From Pelobates cultripes (lineage: Eukaryota > Chordata > Amphibia > Anura > Pelobatidae): a stretch of DNA of 64,000 bases. Below the pieces are notes generated by a model, which worked only from the letters and a program-made list of their open reading frames with translations, was not told the origin of the DNA and ran no database searches. Shown here in pieces: positions 39,061 through 52,340 of the stretch. Made by a program: the position numbers and the translations under genes. Location: contig OW240916.1 in NCBI GenBank assembly GCA_933207985.1, positions 81,062,136 through 81,126,135 of the forward strand, given 5' to 3'. Every line of letters begins with the position of its first letter. Position 1 is the first letter of the stretch.

Positions 39061-42000
39061 AATATTGACCAAAAGGCTAGTAGATCACTAAATGGGGCCT
39101 GATGACATGGAAGTGTACATGTAAAATACTTAGAGGCCAACCGAGAGCCGAATGCAACCTTGTATAACCCTAATATGGTCAAATGATGGTCTCCATAAAA
39201 AAACCTGACATTTATACAGTGGCCGAATAAGAGCCAAGTGCAATTGTAGCAATTCTTCTAACCGACCAAGTCTTGACAGTAATGTTAATATATTACTTAT
39301 GATGGTTGAATGGCTAAAAAGCAAATGTTAAACTCAAAAATGCCGAAAGAGGGTCAAATGTACTTGGACTATTCATTCTAGCTGCACAAGTTGTCAGCTG
39401 ATATATTATTAAGGACAGCTGAATGGCCAAAAGCGAATGTTAAAGCTCAGGAATATCCGAACAAGGGCCGCATAAGAGTGTCATATAGTCTATTAGTAAT
39501 TCAATAGCTTACATTTATCCATTTAGAACATTATACCTCATTCATCAGTAACTTCAACAAATATATTTTCTCATAGGAGTGTAATCTACAGATATGCTGC
39601 TCATGGTAGGAAAGAAGTTATCTATTACCAATAATTAAAAAATATCCAAAAGTATATATTGTGATTATATTTCAGCCCAGTACAGTTGTATAATATGTGT
39701 AATATTGCTAACAATTTACACTGGAAGATTATGGTTTGAGTTGCTCATGCCCCAATTTTGTTGTTCCTCTCTAAAACCCTGGCCTATAACTTGGTTCCTT
39801 CTTTACAGAAACGTGGTTCCTTCTTTACAGAAACGTGATGACCTTTTTGACCATGGTGACTTAAGACTAAATCATTATGTGTAAGGTGATCTACCCTTTT
39901 CATAACATTCATGATTTTCACTTTGTCTGAAATGCAGAGGTCCATTATAATTTTTAATATGGCTATGTCCAGTCTTAACATATTCTGCATATTCTTCATA
40001 TTCTGCCTCTTTTTGTTTTATCCTTTTCCCTTTTGGGCCTATTTGTGTATTTTATTATTTAGATTTTTTTTTTCGAGTGTACCTCATCACATTTTGTTCC
40101 TCATACTATGTACATGCCTATATAGGTCATATACATATTTGTCTCTTCTAAATTTATCTTTATGCAACACTGAGGAATAAATAATTATTTTAAAAACAGT
40201 TATTTAAATAAAATAGTTAATGAGGACATGTTTGATCTATCTACTGCTCAGTAGATATAAACCAATGAAAACATGCATGCATTTGATTGTTTATTTCTTT
40301 TTTATTTGGGGTATGTCTACAAACAATCTGCAAAACGTGCAGTTCTCTTGTCTGAAACCTTTGCAAGCCCTACCCTTCTTCCACAACCCAGACTTACTGT
40401 GGTTGTCCACTCATAGACTTCTCAAAGCAGGTGTTCAGGGCAATTGTTGCCACTTGAGTTTGCTCTACTGAACGAACCAAACCAGGAAGTAACTGGAAGT
40501 ACTGGTTGTCTGATTGACAATCAGAGGTGTGACAAATGCTATTGCAAACTGCATTATTGTGCAACATATTATATCATTTCGCATATAGTATTACATTCCA
40601 AATCTAAATGCTGCAATATTTGCAAAATGGGAAAAGTACAGTCTTGAAAACATTTAGATTTTAATGCAAAATAAATTAAATATAAATTCTAAACAGGTAA
40701 ATGTGGATTAATGTGACCTCGCATCTTATTCTGTCTTATTCTGCTGAAATATAACTTATTCTAAAGTATTTTACTGAAATGACAGGAAACACATCTATTA
40801 AATAGCCTTCTTCAACTGGGAAGTCAATGTTTCATTGAATTGAAATTATTAAATCAATCTATTTATACATTTTCTATTTGTTGTTGATCAGTAAGATAAA
40901 AAAAAGTGGGCAAATGATCTGCAAAAAATGACTGAAATTATGACTTTGTGTGCACAAAATATACCGAAAACTTGCAAATTTGTCCTAAAATATGTCCTCT
41001 GTTGAATAGTTCATGTAAGACATGTCTGAATTTTATATTAATGTGGTTCGCTTTTTTTCCATGCTGCTTTTTTTTTTTAATTCTCCCTATTTGTACTTGA
41101 AGAAAATTTGACTGATTGAGCCTGTGGTTTTAATTATGCTTCAAGAATGCACGGAAACTATAAATAAAATACACATGGTTTGGATTATCTCGGATGTATA
41201 ACGAAGGTACTGTTTATAAAATATCCAGTCGGGGCTGCGCTCAACAAAACTGACGTTCAGTACTGAATTGAAAGGCTAGAGAAAAATCTCACACAGACTT
41301 GTTAAGACAAGAAGACTAGTGGACCCATAGCACAATTCTTTTTCTCTTTCATTTAACCATGGAGATAACATTTATCCTAATCCAATTTAAAATGGCTAAT
41401 GTTGGTTTTGTATCATTCACTAACACCAACACATCATATAGTCAAAATAGTTATTATGACACTCGTAAAACATACATATTTGTATTATTGGTCTCATTCA
41501 GAGTGATTTCTAAATCCTTGCAAGTAACTCTAAACACAATAGGAAATTTGTATCATTGCAAAAGTAATGGTTCAGACAGTACACTGTACTCTCTCCAGCT
41601 GTTAAAAAAGGCTTGTAACATTAGCAGGATTTAGCATAGCATGACACCTGGCTCATTGATGCCAAATGAAGAATATTTGCTTGACCCTTTATAGTTTGAT
41701 ATCTGTCCAGCTTGCACATAAGTCATATGCACCTCATAAAATAATGAAGAGACTGGAGCTGCAGCAGCAGGCACATGTGATGCAAGCTGTCAAGCACTTA
41801 TTGATGGCTTCTGCTAGTGTTGTTGATTACTACGCTATTGACAGCATCAAAGTTAGCCCTATAAGGTGTCATGGTGGGTCTATGAGTCCCAGGGTCTATT
41901 AGTCCACAATTAATAAGATGATTGATGGTTAGGGGACAGCCACTAAATGTTGATTCACTGATCAAGTGAAAAGTGAGTAAAATGAGGTAAAGTATACTGC

Positions 42001-43910
42001 AAAAGATATACATATCATAATATATACATATATATATATTGCACTACACTGATTGAAAATGTTTGCACCCTTTTGGTTCATCATTTTTTTTAAACCAAAA
42101 TTCAGGCATCCTAATATATATTCTTATTTTGGGAAAAATGGTTCGGCTGAGCCAAATTTTCTCGAGTGTTAAGTTTTGGGTAGAAGGAGAAATAAATGAA
42201 AGATGTGTGTTTTGACTAATGAGAGAGCCACTGAATTAGTCATGAAAGCACGTAGAGAGGTGAAGGTGGAGTGGGGGTTTAGGAAATGACACTGGAGATG
42301 TCAGAAGACAAAGAGAGAGTGATTAAGGGGCAGAGCATAGAGACAAACATGGGCATGGGCACAAGAGGAATGGCAGCATGAGGAGGAAGACAAGAAGATA
42401 AAGGGGGCATGGGATGAGACAAGGGGTAGGGGCATATGAAAGACACACAAGGGAGAAGACACAGGACAAAAGAAGATATACAGGGCTAGGAAGGGATCAG
42501 TTACAGGTTGGGGCTTTGAGATTAAAAACACCCATGGAGGTGGAAATACCCATGGAGGGGGCAGTGGGGAGAGAAAAAAGTGAATAGACACTGTCAAATG
42601 CAAAAATTAAGGGGCATGGGTAGAGGTTCAAAGCATTAATAGGACATAAGAAAAAGGTGTCTGGAGAACATCAGGAGACAGAGGGGTGACACAGGTGCCA
42701 TGAAGAGAACCATAAATGAAGGGGGAAAATTAGGATAGGCTACAGCAGTAGGTGCATGGAGATAGTCATACTTATGGGGATCATAATGAGTGACAGGTTG
42801 AGTGAGGTAGGTAGAAAAGGGATGGTGCATTAAGGAAAGACAATATTAGGAGATTTATACTTGTATGTCGAGCTCAGCGTCATGTCCTTGGCCAGGACAC
42901 TCTTTGCTAATTATCTTCCCATGTAAAGGTTCCAATATCCATACGCTTCCTGAAGATTCTCTAACTCACATTTATGTATGTATGGCTTCACTTAATCCTT
43001 ATCACTAGATCTCTTCCTCTTGAAACTGTATGTCTGTACTTTTCTGTCTCCTCAATTTCTATCTTCTCAGCTCCTGAATTTTAATTTTATTTTTTACTCA
43101 CCAATAACACATTTGCCCACTCACAAAATCGCAAACAAACTCTTTCTCCCAGAAAAAAGAATTGTTTTAAAGTTAAATATACATGTGGGCAGTGTACATA
43201 AATAGAAATTGTATTTATGTATGAGTGGATATGCAAACGCAATGTGCACAGTATGTGCAAAAGCTTAATTTACTGCCAACAAATCTCTTGTAAATTTACT
43301 GTAACCATATCCCATCTGTCGCTTAGTTCTCTAGTTTGCAAACGAAAAATATACAGGTAATTCAACACTGTTTTGTTGGGTTTACATGTAGGGTTATTTA
43401 CTATAATGAGAATTCAAAGCAAATTTCAATTGAAACTTAAAGCACCAAAAGCTGACGGAGAATGTTTAAGTTTTTAGCTATTTTGCCTTAAATTTGAAAT
43501 TCACTTTGAATTCACCTTGAATTCTCACTTTAGTGAAGAATTCCTGACTGTGTTTGAAAGTGGATTTGTTACTTTGCTCTTGTCTGCTAACAACTTAAAC
43601 ATACATGGTTACATGGTGAATAGAGCAAGTTTTCTTTGATGTTCAATTGATTTCCATTGTACTAATTGGTATGCATGTTGTTTAATGGGAGCAGATAGGT
43701 AACAGCAAGTTTTACTGCATTTGTATTCCCACTAATTCTTGGAGGGATTGAATGCAATTTAGATTAAACAAAACTGGGAGAGAACAAGAGAAGAGTTAGT
43801 GCTAGTTTGAGCGTGGATGTGTTAAATACCCCCAACCCTAGGAGTTGGCTCTGAAAGTTTTTCATGATCCACCCCCCCACCCCCCCCAAAAAAAAATAAG
43901 ATCAAATAAT
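39061..43910. other. Gene-free stretch
   Basis: No exon or RNA gene is recognised. A perfect 22-bp direct repeat (GGTTCCTTCTTTACAGAAAC) occurs twice at 39793-39838. 42240-42640 is purine-rich on the + strand. A C-run followed by an A-run lies at 43871-43897. Confidence 0.4.
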
Positions 43911-44050
43911 GCAAGCTTCCTCAAACTCTGGCCCTCCAGATGTTGATGAACTACAACTCCCATGATTCTGTAAAATAAATAGATAGGCTGAGAATCATGG
44001 GAGTTGTAGTTCAGCAACATCTGGAGGGCCGGAGTTTGGGGAAGCCTGCA
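43911..44050. mobile_element. Palindromic MITE
   Basis: Arms of about 60 bp (GCAAGCTTCCTCAAACTCTGG...ACTACAACTCCCATGATTCT and reverse complement) surround a short AAATAAATAG spacer. This wording is widespread in amphibian and reptile genomes; the superfamily is probably hAT. Confidence 0.85.
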
Positions 44051-47000
44051 AGACTATACACTTACAGGCTTTCCTGCATAGCACATTGCAGAAGTTTTAA
44101 GTCCCTCTGTCTGTATATTTACCAATGTTCATATTGCATTAATTGTAATACACTCAGGATAAGAGTGCTAAATGCAATGTTTAATAAATTATTCTCTTGT
44201 AAAAGCTGCTCGGAGATGAGCATGCAATAGAGGCATAGTTCACCTTTCATGGGTGCCTGTATCAGAAGCTTAGAGACAATCTCATTGGTTAATCTTTTAT
44301 CTATGGAATATGGGACCTCTGTGACGAAAATCTTCCCACTGGCCCCAACAATGTTAAAGTGGCCTTGCCATGTTTTGTTTATTTCTTTCAGAGCACTTGC
44401 ATGCACTCTATGCTGGGAAATGGTCCAATCAAATGATTCTCATAGAGAACCATTTTAGTGGACTGCGGATGAAGCAGCATGACATCAAATGGGGAGTGGA
44501 AACGAGGGAGTAAAACCTAATCCGGCAAGGAATGTTAGATAAGTTTTTAGTATTATATAGGTTTTATTAATGAGCTAGTGTGACTGGTTAGGCTAGGATC
44601 TGCAGTGCGCAATAAGGTATAATAAAGAAAAAAAAATTGCTGAAAAACCCTTTAATGATTAAGCACCCTTTCAAGACAGTTGTTTTTATTTAAATATATT
44701 ATGTTTGCTTTCTTGTGCTGGATCTCAGCAGCTGGATGGCTGTGTTTTGTTCTTCTCTTTCCATAATGTCTGGAGTTTGCTCTTCAGTGGGATTCGTTTG
44801 AGTGATAGATTGCCAGTAATTCAGCTTAGCAACTGGAAGGGAACTTCTGCTAACGCTCTGCCCATTGCCATAAAATGCCTAGATCCCAGAATTAAAAGAC
44901 AATTGACAGAAAGAATTATACAATCTTGGTTTCTCATTATAACACGTGATCAAATAAACCACTTGGTTAACTCCATGGGACACAGTTGTAAGTGAGTAAT
45001 TGGGCAAAAGGTTTCCTGACTCATGACAGACGCATAGTTGCCATATGGGCAGGTGGAATTACCTCCATAATGGGTCAAATATGTCCACAGCTTTATTATT
45101 AATAATAATAAACATAATATAATAAAAGTAATTTCCCCCCCAACCTTGCCATATAACACCACATGTCCCGTATCAAAAAGTAAATGGCCCATCTTTGAAC
45201 AGCAAATATAAATAACAATAATAATAAACATCATTAACGTAGTTAACTAACTTTGTTAACTAACCTCGGTAGGGGTATACCCTGATACTCCTACCACCCA
45301 CCACCACCGTGCTCGAAACCTACCAACGTTTATAACGAACCATTCTAACCAACCTCTTAACCAGCAGCCTAACTGCCCTATACAATTTGAAGTAACCCAG
45401 AGCCTGTTTGCCCCCTAACTTTCCGCTCTCTAGCCCCGTCGCTGTGACAAAATGGGAACTAATCTCAATACACCCAACTAGGGAGGGAGGGAAGGAGGGA
45501 GGGACAAATTAGGCCAGGTAAGCAGATTAAAGGTGCCTTTTTTAAAATGGATGCCTATTTATACTAGGACAGCCCCTTACAATCCAACTACCAATCCCTG
45601 GGGGCCTTCCCCCATATGCACGCCCTTTTTTGAGTGAGAAAAACATAGGCTAGTAATATCTGTATTCCTGTATTAAGTGTTTAGAATGTTTTGCTTGTGG
45701 GGTTTTATAAGTGACTCTTCGCCTGCATCACAGAGAGCCATTTATGAAATAACACAGGGACGTTTTATAGTGTAGCCTGACACTTCCTCATATAGTGCAA
45801 AGAAAATATAGAGACACTGAAAAACAAACAAATGCAAATTTTACGGTATCTCTGCTTAGTAAGAAAGCTGCATAAATATATTGTACAACTAGATTGACAA
45901 AACTAGACTGAAACTATACTGAACAATGTTTCTTTCCTCTGTCCACTGCTTAAATCATAAAAGTGTAGAATATATCAAGCATACCACTTTAGGAGTGGAT
46001 GGATTAGATCAGTTTTGTCTGTGAAAGAGAAAAGGGATTTTAGCATCATAGACATCACTCTCATAAAAAGGCACACATACAATAATGTTAGCAAAATTGT
46101 TGAAAAGAAAATATACAACTTAAAGTTGATCTGTCACTTTATCAGTGTTTCATAACAATAAAATCTGATGTTGGAATTTAATGGAAATTCTAAAGCAATC
46201 AAAAATATCATAAGACAAAGTCCTGTGGACAAAGTTTGAGATGACAAAAGTTGACAAAAGACAGATCTTCCGTCCTCAAATTTGTGACAGCTGTGGGAAA
46301 GAGGCAGTTTCTCGCACGCCACACAAGTTGGTCTTTAGATGATCCTGTAGTCTTGAGGGATTGTCCATAGAACACTTTGTTGAAGGATTGTCCACAGAAC
46401 TCTCATGCAGCATGACAAATGACACAGGCTTCCCATGGGTCCAATGCTAAGAATATGGTGGTGCCCACATAAGACAGCTTCAGGTAAGTACACCTGCCCT
46501 TAGCGTCATGACTGGGTACTGCACACCTAGCAAGGATGTCACCTTTGAGTCTTTGCCAAACATATACACCCCTGAAAGTAATAAAGCTGCTTTCATTCTT
46601 TGTGTGAATATAAGCATTGTTTCGGAGTACTTTTATTTTTACATTTTACGTACCGTCTATGATCTAATTCATATGAACTGATTTGCAACTCCATTTAATT
46701 TCATAATAGAATAATTTGGAATTTATATAATAAAAGTAACCTATCTCTCTTCACATACTTGATGTGACTATAGATCCTGTTTAATGTAGTCCAGTCACAT
46801 AACATATATTTACATACCTAGCTGTGTTTCCATACCCTTTGATCAAGTTACTGCCCAATTAAAGTTCAACAATGATATAGCGGTAATAGGTAGACAATTG
46901 AAGATAGTAGGTTGGAGACCACAATCAAACTGCATGCCACCTAATATTACTTAGTTTAAGAAGAACACTGCTCTGAGACTGAAACTTTGCATCCAACGAT

Positions 47001-47683
47001 GATATGGAGTGGGGGTGGAGCTATGCATCTGTCTTAACAGACCCCAAAAAATACATCTATACCTATGTGTCACTTAAACCCCTTTTTGAACTTCCTACCC
47101 CCTTTTATGTTTCTTATCCACTCATTTGAATATCTTACACACTTTATCTTATCCCCCTTTTGTGTCTTACGTGCCATTTAAAGTATCTGATCCCCCATTT
47201 TTCTGCTTTCTGTGTATTACACTCCCTTGTGTGTGTCTTACAACCCTCCCCCCTTGTGTGTCTCCTGCAGTTCCCCTAGCCCCTTTGTATCTTAAATTCC
47301 CTCCAGCTCCTTTGGGTCTCTTACTTCCGGGAGCCCCTTTGTTAGTAACAACTATTAGAAGAAGAGAAAGAAACAAAAAAGGAAGAAAGGGAAATATATG
47401 CAAAAAAGCCAATTTGATATTGAAATTAAGTGTACAATTGGTTCTACTGATTCTCATTTTACCAAACATATTTAAAAAAGACACAATATATAGCATATAA
47501 AAGCATAAACAAACTTGAATTGCAATTAAATCATGTTCCCCATACAATGTTTCCCAACTGTGGAAGCTGTTACTAGTTTACTAGTCAGTTACTAGTCTCT
47601 ACCTGCATAATTTAATTCTGCCTGCCTACTTGTTGGGCTCTGACCACTTAACCATATAAGTTTCAATGCCACGTTTCACACCA
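44051..47683. other. Gene-free stretch with possible promoter/LTR scrap
   Basis: No exon is recognised. 45240-45610 is GC-richer; on the minus strand it has TATAAATAGGC and, at 45481-45505, a G-rich run on + (GGGAGGGAGGGAAGGAGGGA). It may be an old retroelement promoter, but nothing confirms this. Confidence 0.35.
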
Positions 47684-47995
47684 TTAAAGATACACTATAG
47701 ACACTTAGACCACTTAATCTAATTGAAGTGGTCTGGGTGTAGTGCCCCTGTTTGTTTAACTCTGCAGCGTAAAACATCACAGTTCTTGAGAAATTTCCAG
47801 ACAGCCACTAGAGGCATTTCCTGGTCCCCAATGGACCCTTTCCATTGGGGGTAAAGATCTTGTTGGACAGGGGCTCTCATTCAGTGTTAAAGTGCTCAAA
47901 ATGGTATAACAGTGAATGAAGGGATAGTTGCAGGGAACTTCAGTGCAACGAAATGAAATGGTTATAGTGTCAAGAATATGCTTTTAACATTTTCC
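47684..47995. mobile_element. T2-type MITE, degraded
   Basis: TTAAAGATACACTATAGACAC, GAAGTGGTCTGGGTGTAG and GACAGCCACTAGAGGC are in the usual order. The right end is eroded. Confidence 0.65.
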
Positions 47996-49095
47996 TTTAC
48001 CATAACTTTTCAGCTGTTTAATTCCAATCCTCTTCAGTTGGAAGCAGCTCTTCTATGATGTTTAAAACTGTATTTTATTCTTTGACCTATTACATGGACA
48101 AATGTATCTTTACCCTATAGAATCCTGATTAATAATTTTAAATGGCTTACAACTATTCTTGTTCTGGACTGGCATGCAAAATTCCTTTAGGAGTTAGCTT
48201 TAAGATTAAGCAAATATACCAAATTTGACGTCTTCCGGGAGAGTTGAGTTTCAAATAAGCTTTAAAACATGACATTTTATATGCTTGAGGAATGTAAATA
48301 CCAGTGTCTGGATGGCTTATGTGACGAGTGGGCAGGAATAAGCAAACAAACGGGTATCGTTTGAATCGCACAAGGCATCAATTCTAATTAGTTGTAAAGG
48401 ATCATGATTTTCTTCAGGACTTGGAAATAGACCATTGACTAAGGACCCTGGAGTTGAGTAGAAAACTATGTTCAAAAGAATTACGGTATTTGTGTTAATC
48501 TCCAACATACATTTGGAGTTTGAATTGTGGCCTTATTGCAACTATTTTGAATTTCAAAGCAAAATAGCCCAAAACCTATTACAGATTTTTAACAAGCATG
48601 TCTATTTCTATTTACCATGGACAATAGGTCAAGGGATAGGTTGTGGGAACATTGCACCACGGAATCCACTATCGATACACCTCACCCAGAATACCATACA
48701 TGGCCTCCACTGGACTTTGTTGGCAGGTTGAAAACCGCAACGGTCCACATTTGTAAACATCCGCGTTATTTAAAGATGAACATTCAGGAAGAGCCAAATT
48801 TTGCTTAGGGAAAAAAAAATTGATTTATTTTGGCCAGTGCAAGCAGAAACAATAATTAAACCCAGACACATCAGAATAAAGCAGAAATCAAGAACAAAAT
48901 CGGAAGAAAACTGGTTGTAGATTTAAAGCATACTTCAATAATATTGACCAGGTCATGACAAGTTTCTAATATGAATTGTTTTAATTTCATATTTCCTCAA
49001 AACCTGTAATATATGTTCATGGGTTGTAGAATTTTATTTATGTCAATATAGACAAATGTAATAGAGAGACAGACATACAGACAAGTATGTACATA
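47996..49095. other. Unclassified sequence
   Basis: No gene is recognised. 48468-48808 is open in two frames but has no splice context or family match that I can see. Confidence 0.35.
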
Positions 49096-49649
49096 CACTG
49101 ATCAGCCTCAACATAAAACCACCTGTCTAATATTGTGTAGGTCCTATCATGCTGCCAAAACAGCTCTGAAGCATTGCGGTATGGACTCCAAAAGACCTCT
49201 GAATGTGTCCTGTGGTATCTGGTACCAAGACATTAGCAGCAGATCCTTTAAGTAATGCAAGTTGCGAGGTGTGGCTTCCATGGATCGGATTTGATGTTAC
49301 ATCACATCCCACAGATGCTCAACCAGATTGAGATCTAAGGAATTTGGAGGCCAAGGCAACACCTTGAACTCTTTGTCATGCTCCACAAGTCATTCCTGAA
49401 CAATTTATGCAGTGAGGCAGGGTGCAATATGGCAGTGGCTGAAAGAAGCCACTGCCATCAGGGAACATCATTGCCATGAAGGTGTGTATGATCTTTTTGC
49501 TTGCCTATTTTTCCTGTTTCCAAAACATGAAACACATGGGATATATTACTGCCTAATATATCCCAGTGCTTGACAGGTGCCATTGTAATGATATAATCAG
49601 TGATATTCACTTCACCTGTCAGTCGGTTTAATGTTGTGTCTGATCAGTG
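49096..49649 (-). mobile_element. Internally deleted Tc1/mariner element
   Basis: The terminal repeats CACTGATCAG...CTGATCAGTG are flanked by TA on both sides. The minus strand still encodes transposase C-terminal words (LPWPPNSLDLNLVEHLWDVM, then a stop; LLLMSWYQIPQ), broken by stop codons. The N-terminal and central parts are missing, so it is a 554-bp non-autonomous derivative. Confidence 0.85.
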
Positions 49650-51056
49650 TATATGTATGTGTATTCAGCATGCACAAACCCGGGGTTCTCAAGCATCCTT
49701 ATCTAATTTTAGGATATTGCTATGTGATCATAAGACAAATAATAATTAGAAAATTATGGGTTTACTTGATCCAACTGAGCTCTTATTTAATTGATACCAA
49801 AGAAGCAGTAAGTTTCGTAATGGACAATGGAGAAGCATTTACTTTTTTGTTCATCCATTCTTATCATCATACCAATATACACATGTACATTCAACATTGG
49901 GTTTGTTAATATCTTAGATACAAATGTGTATTCATCCTATTTGTCCTGTCATTGTAAGTCTGTGAAATTAATGTTACTGAAATAGGAATGCCCGTTTTCA
50001 CAATATATTCATACAGCGATGCTGAAAGTTATCATATCAACTGCACATCCACCCAAACAATTAAGTCAAAAGGATGTCATTTTTTTAACGCATTTTTGCA
50101 GTGTCGAATGTTGTTGAATGTAGTATTGGTTGGCTGTATTCATAGACCACTTGTGATAATAATTAATATAAAAATATTTTTAAAGAGTATAATGATGAAG
50201 CCAGCTATGCTTCAATGATGGTGATGGGCATTTTGAACTTTAATAGTATATATTTTTCTCTCCTCTTTGCATTGGTCTGTTCTTCTTGGCTATCTGCCAC
50301 ATAAGTTATACATTCAAATCATTTTTGTGCAATGGAAAGAAAGAATGTCACAGTCTGCAGGCATAATAAAAAATACCCCCATTAAACTTTAATGACATGC
50401 CCAAAATAGCTAAAAATAGTATAGTATATGTGCACATATATTTTATAACAACTACATTATATAATAATATCAAGAAACACTAGAAATAATGCAAATGTGC
50501 TGAAATATTTTGTTGACATGTGAACAGGGTAATAATATCTATGTATTCATTTTAAATGTAGCACTTCCTGGTACTTTTTATAGACTTGAGCCTCTTGAAT
50601 ATACATTCAAATTTGATATTAACTGCAGGAATCCATTCATCCATTCTCTTTTATATCAAATGCAAAAATTACTGATACTATTACTAATATAAAGGCATGG
50701 GGATGTTTTTGGCTCCCATTAAGTTCTGGAATACTAGTAACTAGTAACATCCTTTGAATCCATAACATATCTAAGCATTGTTGCCGACTATGTGCATACT
50801 TTTATGACCACAATCCCGCAGTGTTATTCACTAAATGAATTGCAAAATCCGTACATCCTTAAATAATGTTAATGTCCGGATATTCCAGTCCGAATGGCCC
50901 CTCATGCAGTCGGATGTTTGCCCCTTTTTGGTACAGGGACCGTACTACAAAAGTTTAACATTATTTAGGTCAGGAACCCAAATATGTATTTTTACACTAT
51001 AGTTTTTAAAGCACTATCTAGCCCCTCTGGCCCACCCTTGCCCCCCTAAATATAGT
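49650..51056. other. Gene-free AT-rich stretch
   Basis: No exon, RNA gene or repeat is recognised. Confidence 0.4.
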
Positions 51057-52132
51057 TGTAACAGACCGTTTTGCACACCAGGGGTTAAAACCGTTTAGGC
51101 GATCGTCCCCTTCCAGAGATGCAGGCACAGCTACTGCAGAACACCAATCCGCCGAACAGGAAACCATACGAATGCTGTAAACAACCGAATAGGAAAATCC
51201 ATACGAATAGCTTTACACCCCTAGCAGTCGAACTGGAACAGCATACAATAAATCCCCCCAAGAACGAGACAAAGCTCTGTGTTGAGGGTCAAGCAGTGAA
51301 CAGACAGTGTGGTTTATTGTGCTTATGTACACATTCTTACACATTAGTACCACCCACAGGGTTTTGGAACACAACCAATAAACACATACAATACACTCAG
51401 ACACTCCCACACAAATTCCTCCCCTCTGCTTGTGATTCAATTACCTTACACAATGGGTAATGTAATTTAGCACAAGCAGAGAAATACAATTTTTCCACAT
51501 TTTTCCACATTATTCATAACTTGAAAAGTATGTATCACATTCACATAAACATTTTCAGAATCAGCATACTCCAAAAACAAACATACGTCAAAATCATACA
51601 AATTGGTCCAGTGGTTCAAAAGATAGATCGTAGTCCTTTGTGACCAAAGGAAGCATGGCTTTTCTGCCCAAAACCAGTTCCACAGAGTCTTCTATCCTGG
51701 AGATAATTGTGAAGTAATCCAATTATCTCCAAAGACAGAGACAAAACTCCATTGAACACATGGCAGCAAAAGACAAGTAAAACACATAAAAACATATAAC
51801 TGTGCAGCCATTGCACAAAACAGGTACATTCAACATATCCCCAGATAGCTCAGATCTGAGCGCACATTATTACTGAATGGCGCTCAGAGCACACACATAC
51901 AGTTCAATTGCCATGGAGCCAAAGTCTTTCCCATAGTCTTTCATTATACGAATGGGCTCCATGGCATAGCTATCTGGGGTATCACTGCTCAAACAGGGCA
52001 AGCACCAAATGACCCGGCTTTCTTGTCTTTGCAGTGGAAAATCAAGCCTTTTAACATGGGGCCATAATCCAAAGGCAACAGGAGAGCAACCAGGCTTCTC
52101 CAATGCAATGTGGCGAGATTGCTCTCGTCACA
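51057..52132 (-). mobile_element. Solo LTR
   Basis: A TG...CA unit of 1076 bp is flanked by the perfect 5-bp duplication ATAGT (51052-51056 and 52133-52137). It begins TGTAACAGACCGTTTTGCACAC like the element at 243 and reads in sense on the minus strand. No internal region is attached, so the internal part was lost by LTR-LTR recombination. Confidence 0.9.
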
Positions 52133-52137
52133 ATAGT

Positions 52138-52340
52138 AATTTCAGTCTGCTTGTGCTGGCTCAGACCCTGATCTGCCTCCTTGGCTGACATCATCAGAAG
52201 TAATGATCTCAGCCAATCACAATGCTTTCCCATTGGAAAGCATTGAACTGGCTAAGAATGTAAATTCTGATTATCTTAGTCAAGGAGGCAGGCCGGGGGT
52301 CAGAGCCAATCACCACCCTGGCCAATCAGCATCTCCTCTT
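52138..52340. mobile_element. T2-like MITE interior fragment
   Basis: TGATCTCAGCCAATCACAATGCTTTCC and GGAAAGCATTGAACTGGCTAAG correspond to the inner hairpin of T2-type copies (compare 18085-18150). Both termini are missing. Confidence 0.45.

Noticed and set aside
38757..39182. 141-codon minus ORF with repeated GLCPTCP wording
   Set aside because: It translates a duplicated module in the 3' internal region of an LTR element; there is no recognisable domain.
44705..44995. 96-codon ORF
   Set aside because: No splice context, family wording or conservation is visible, and the composition is that of surrounding AT-rich DNA.
48468..48808. Two overlapping + ORFs of 87 and 63 codons, possible exon
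   Set aside because: No acceptor/donor pair bounds a frame and no protein family is recognised.
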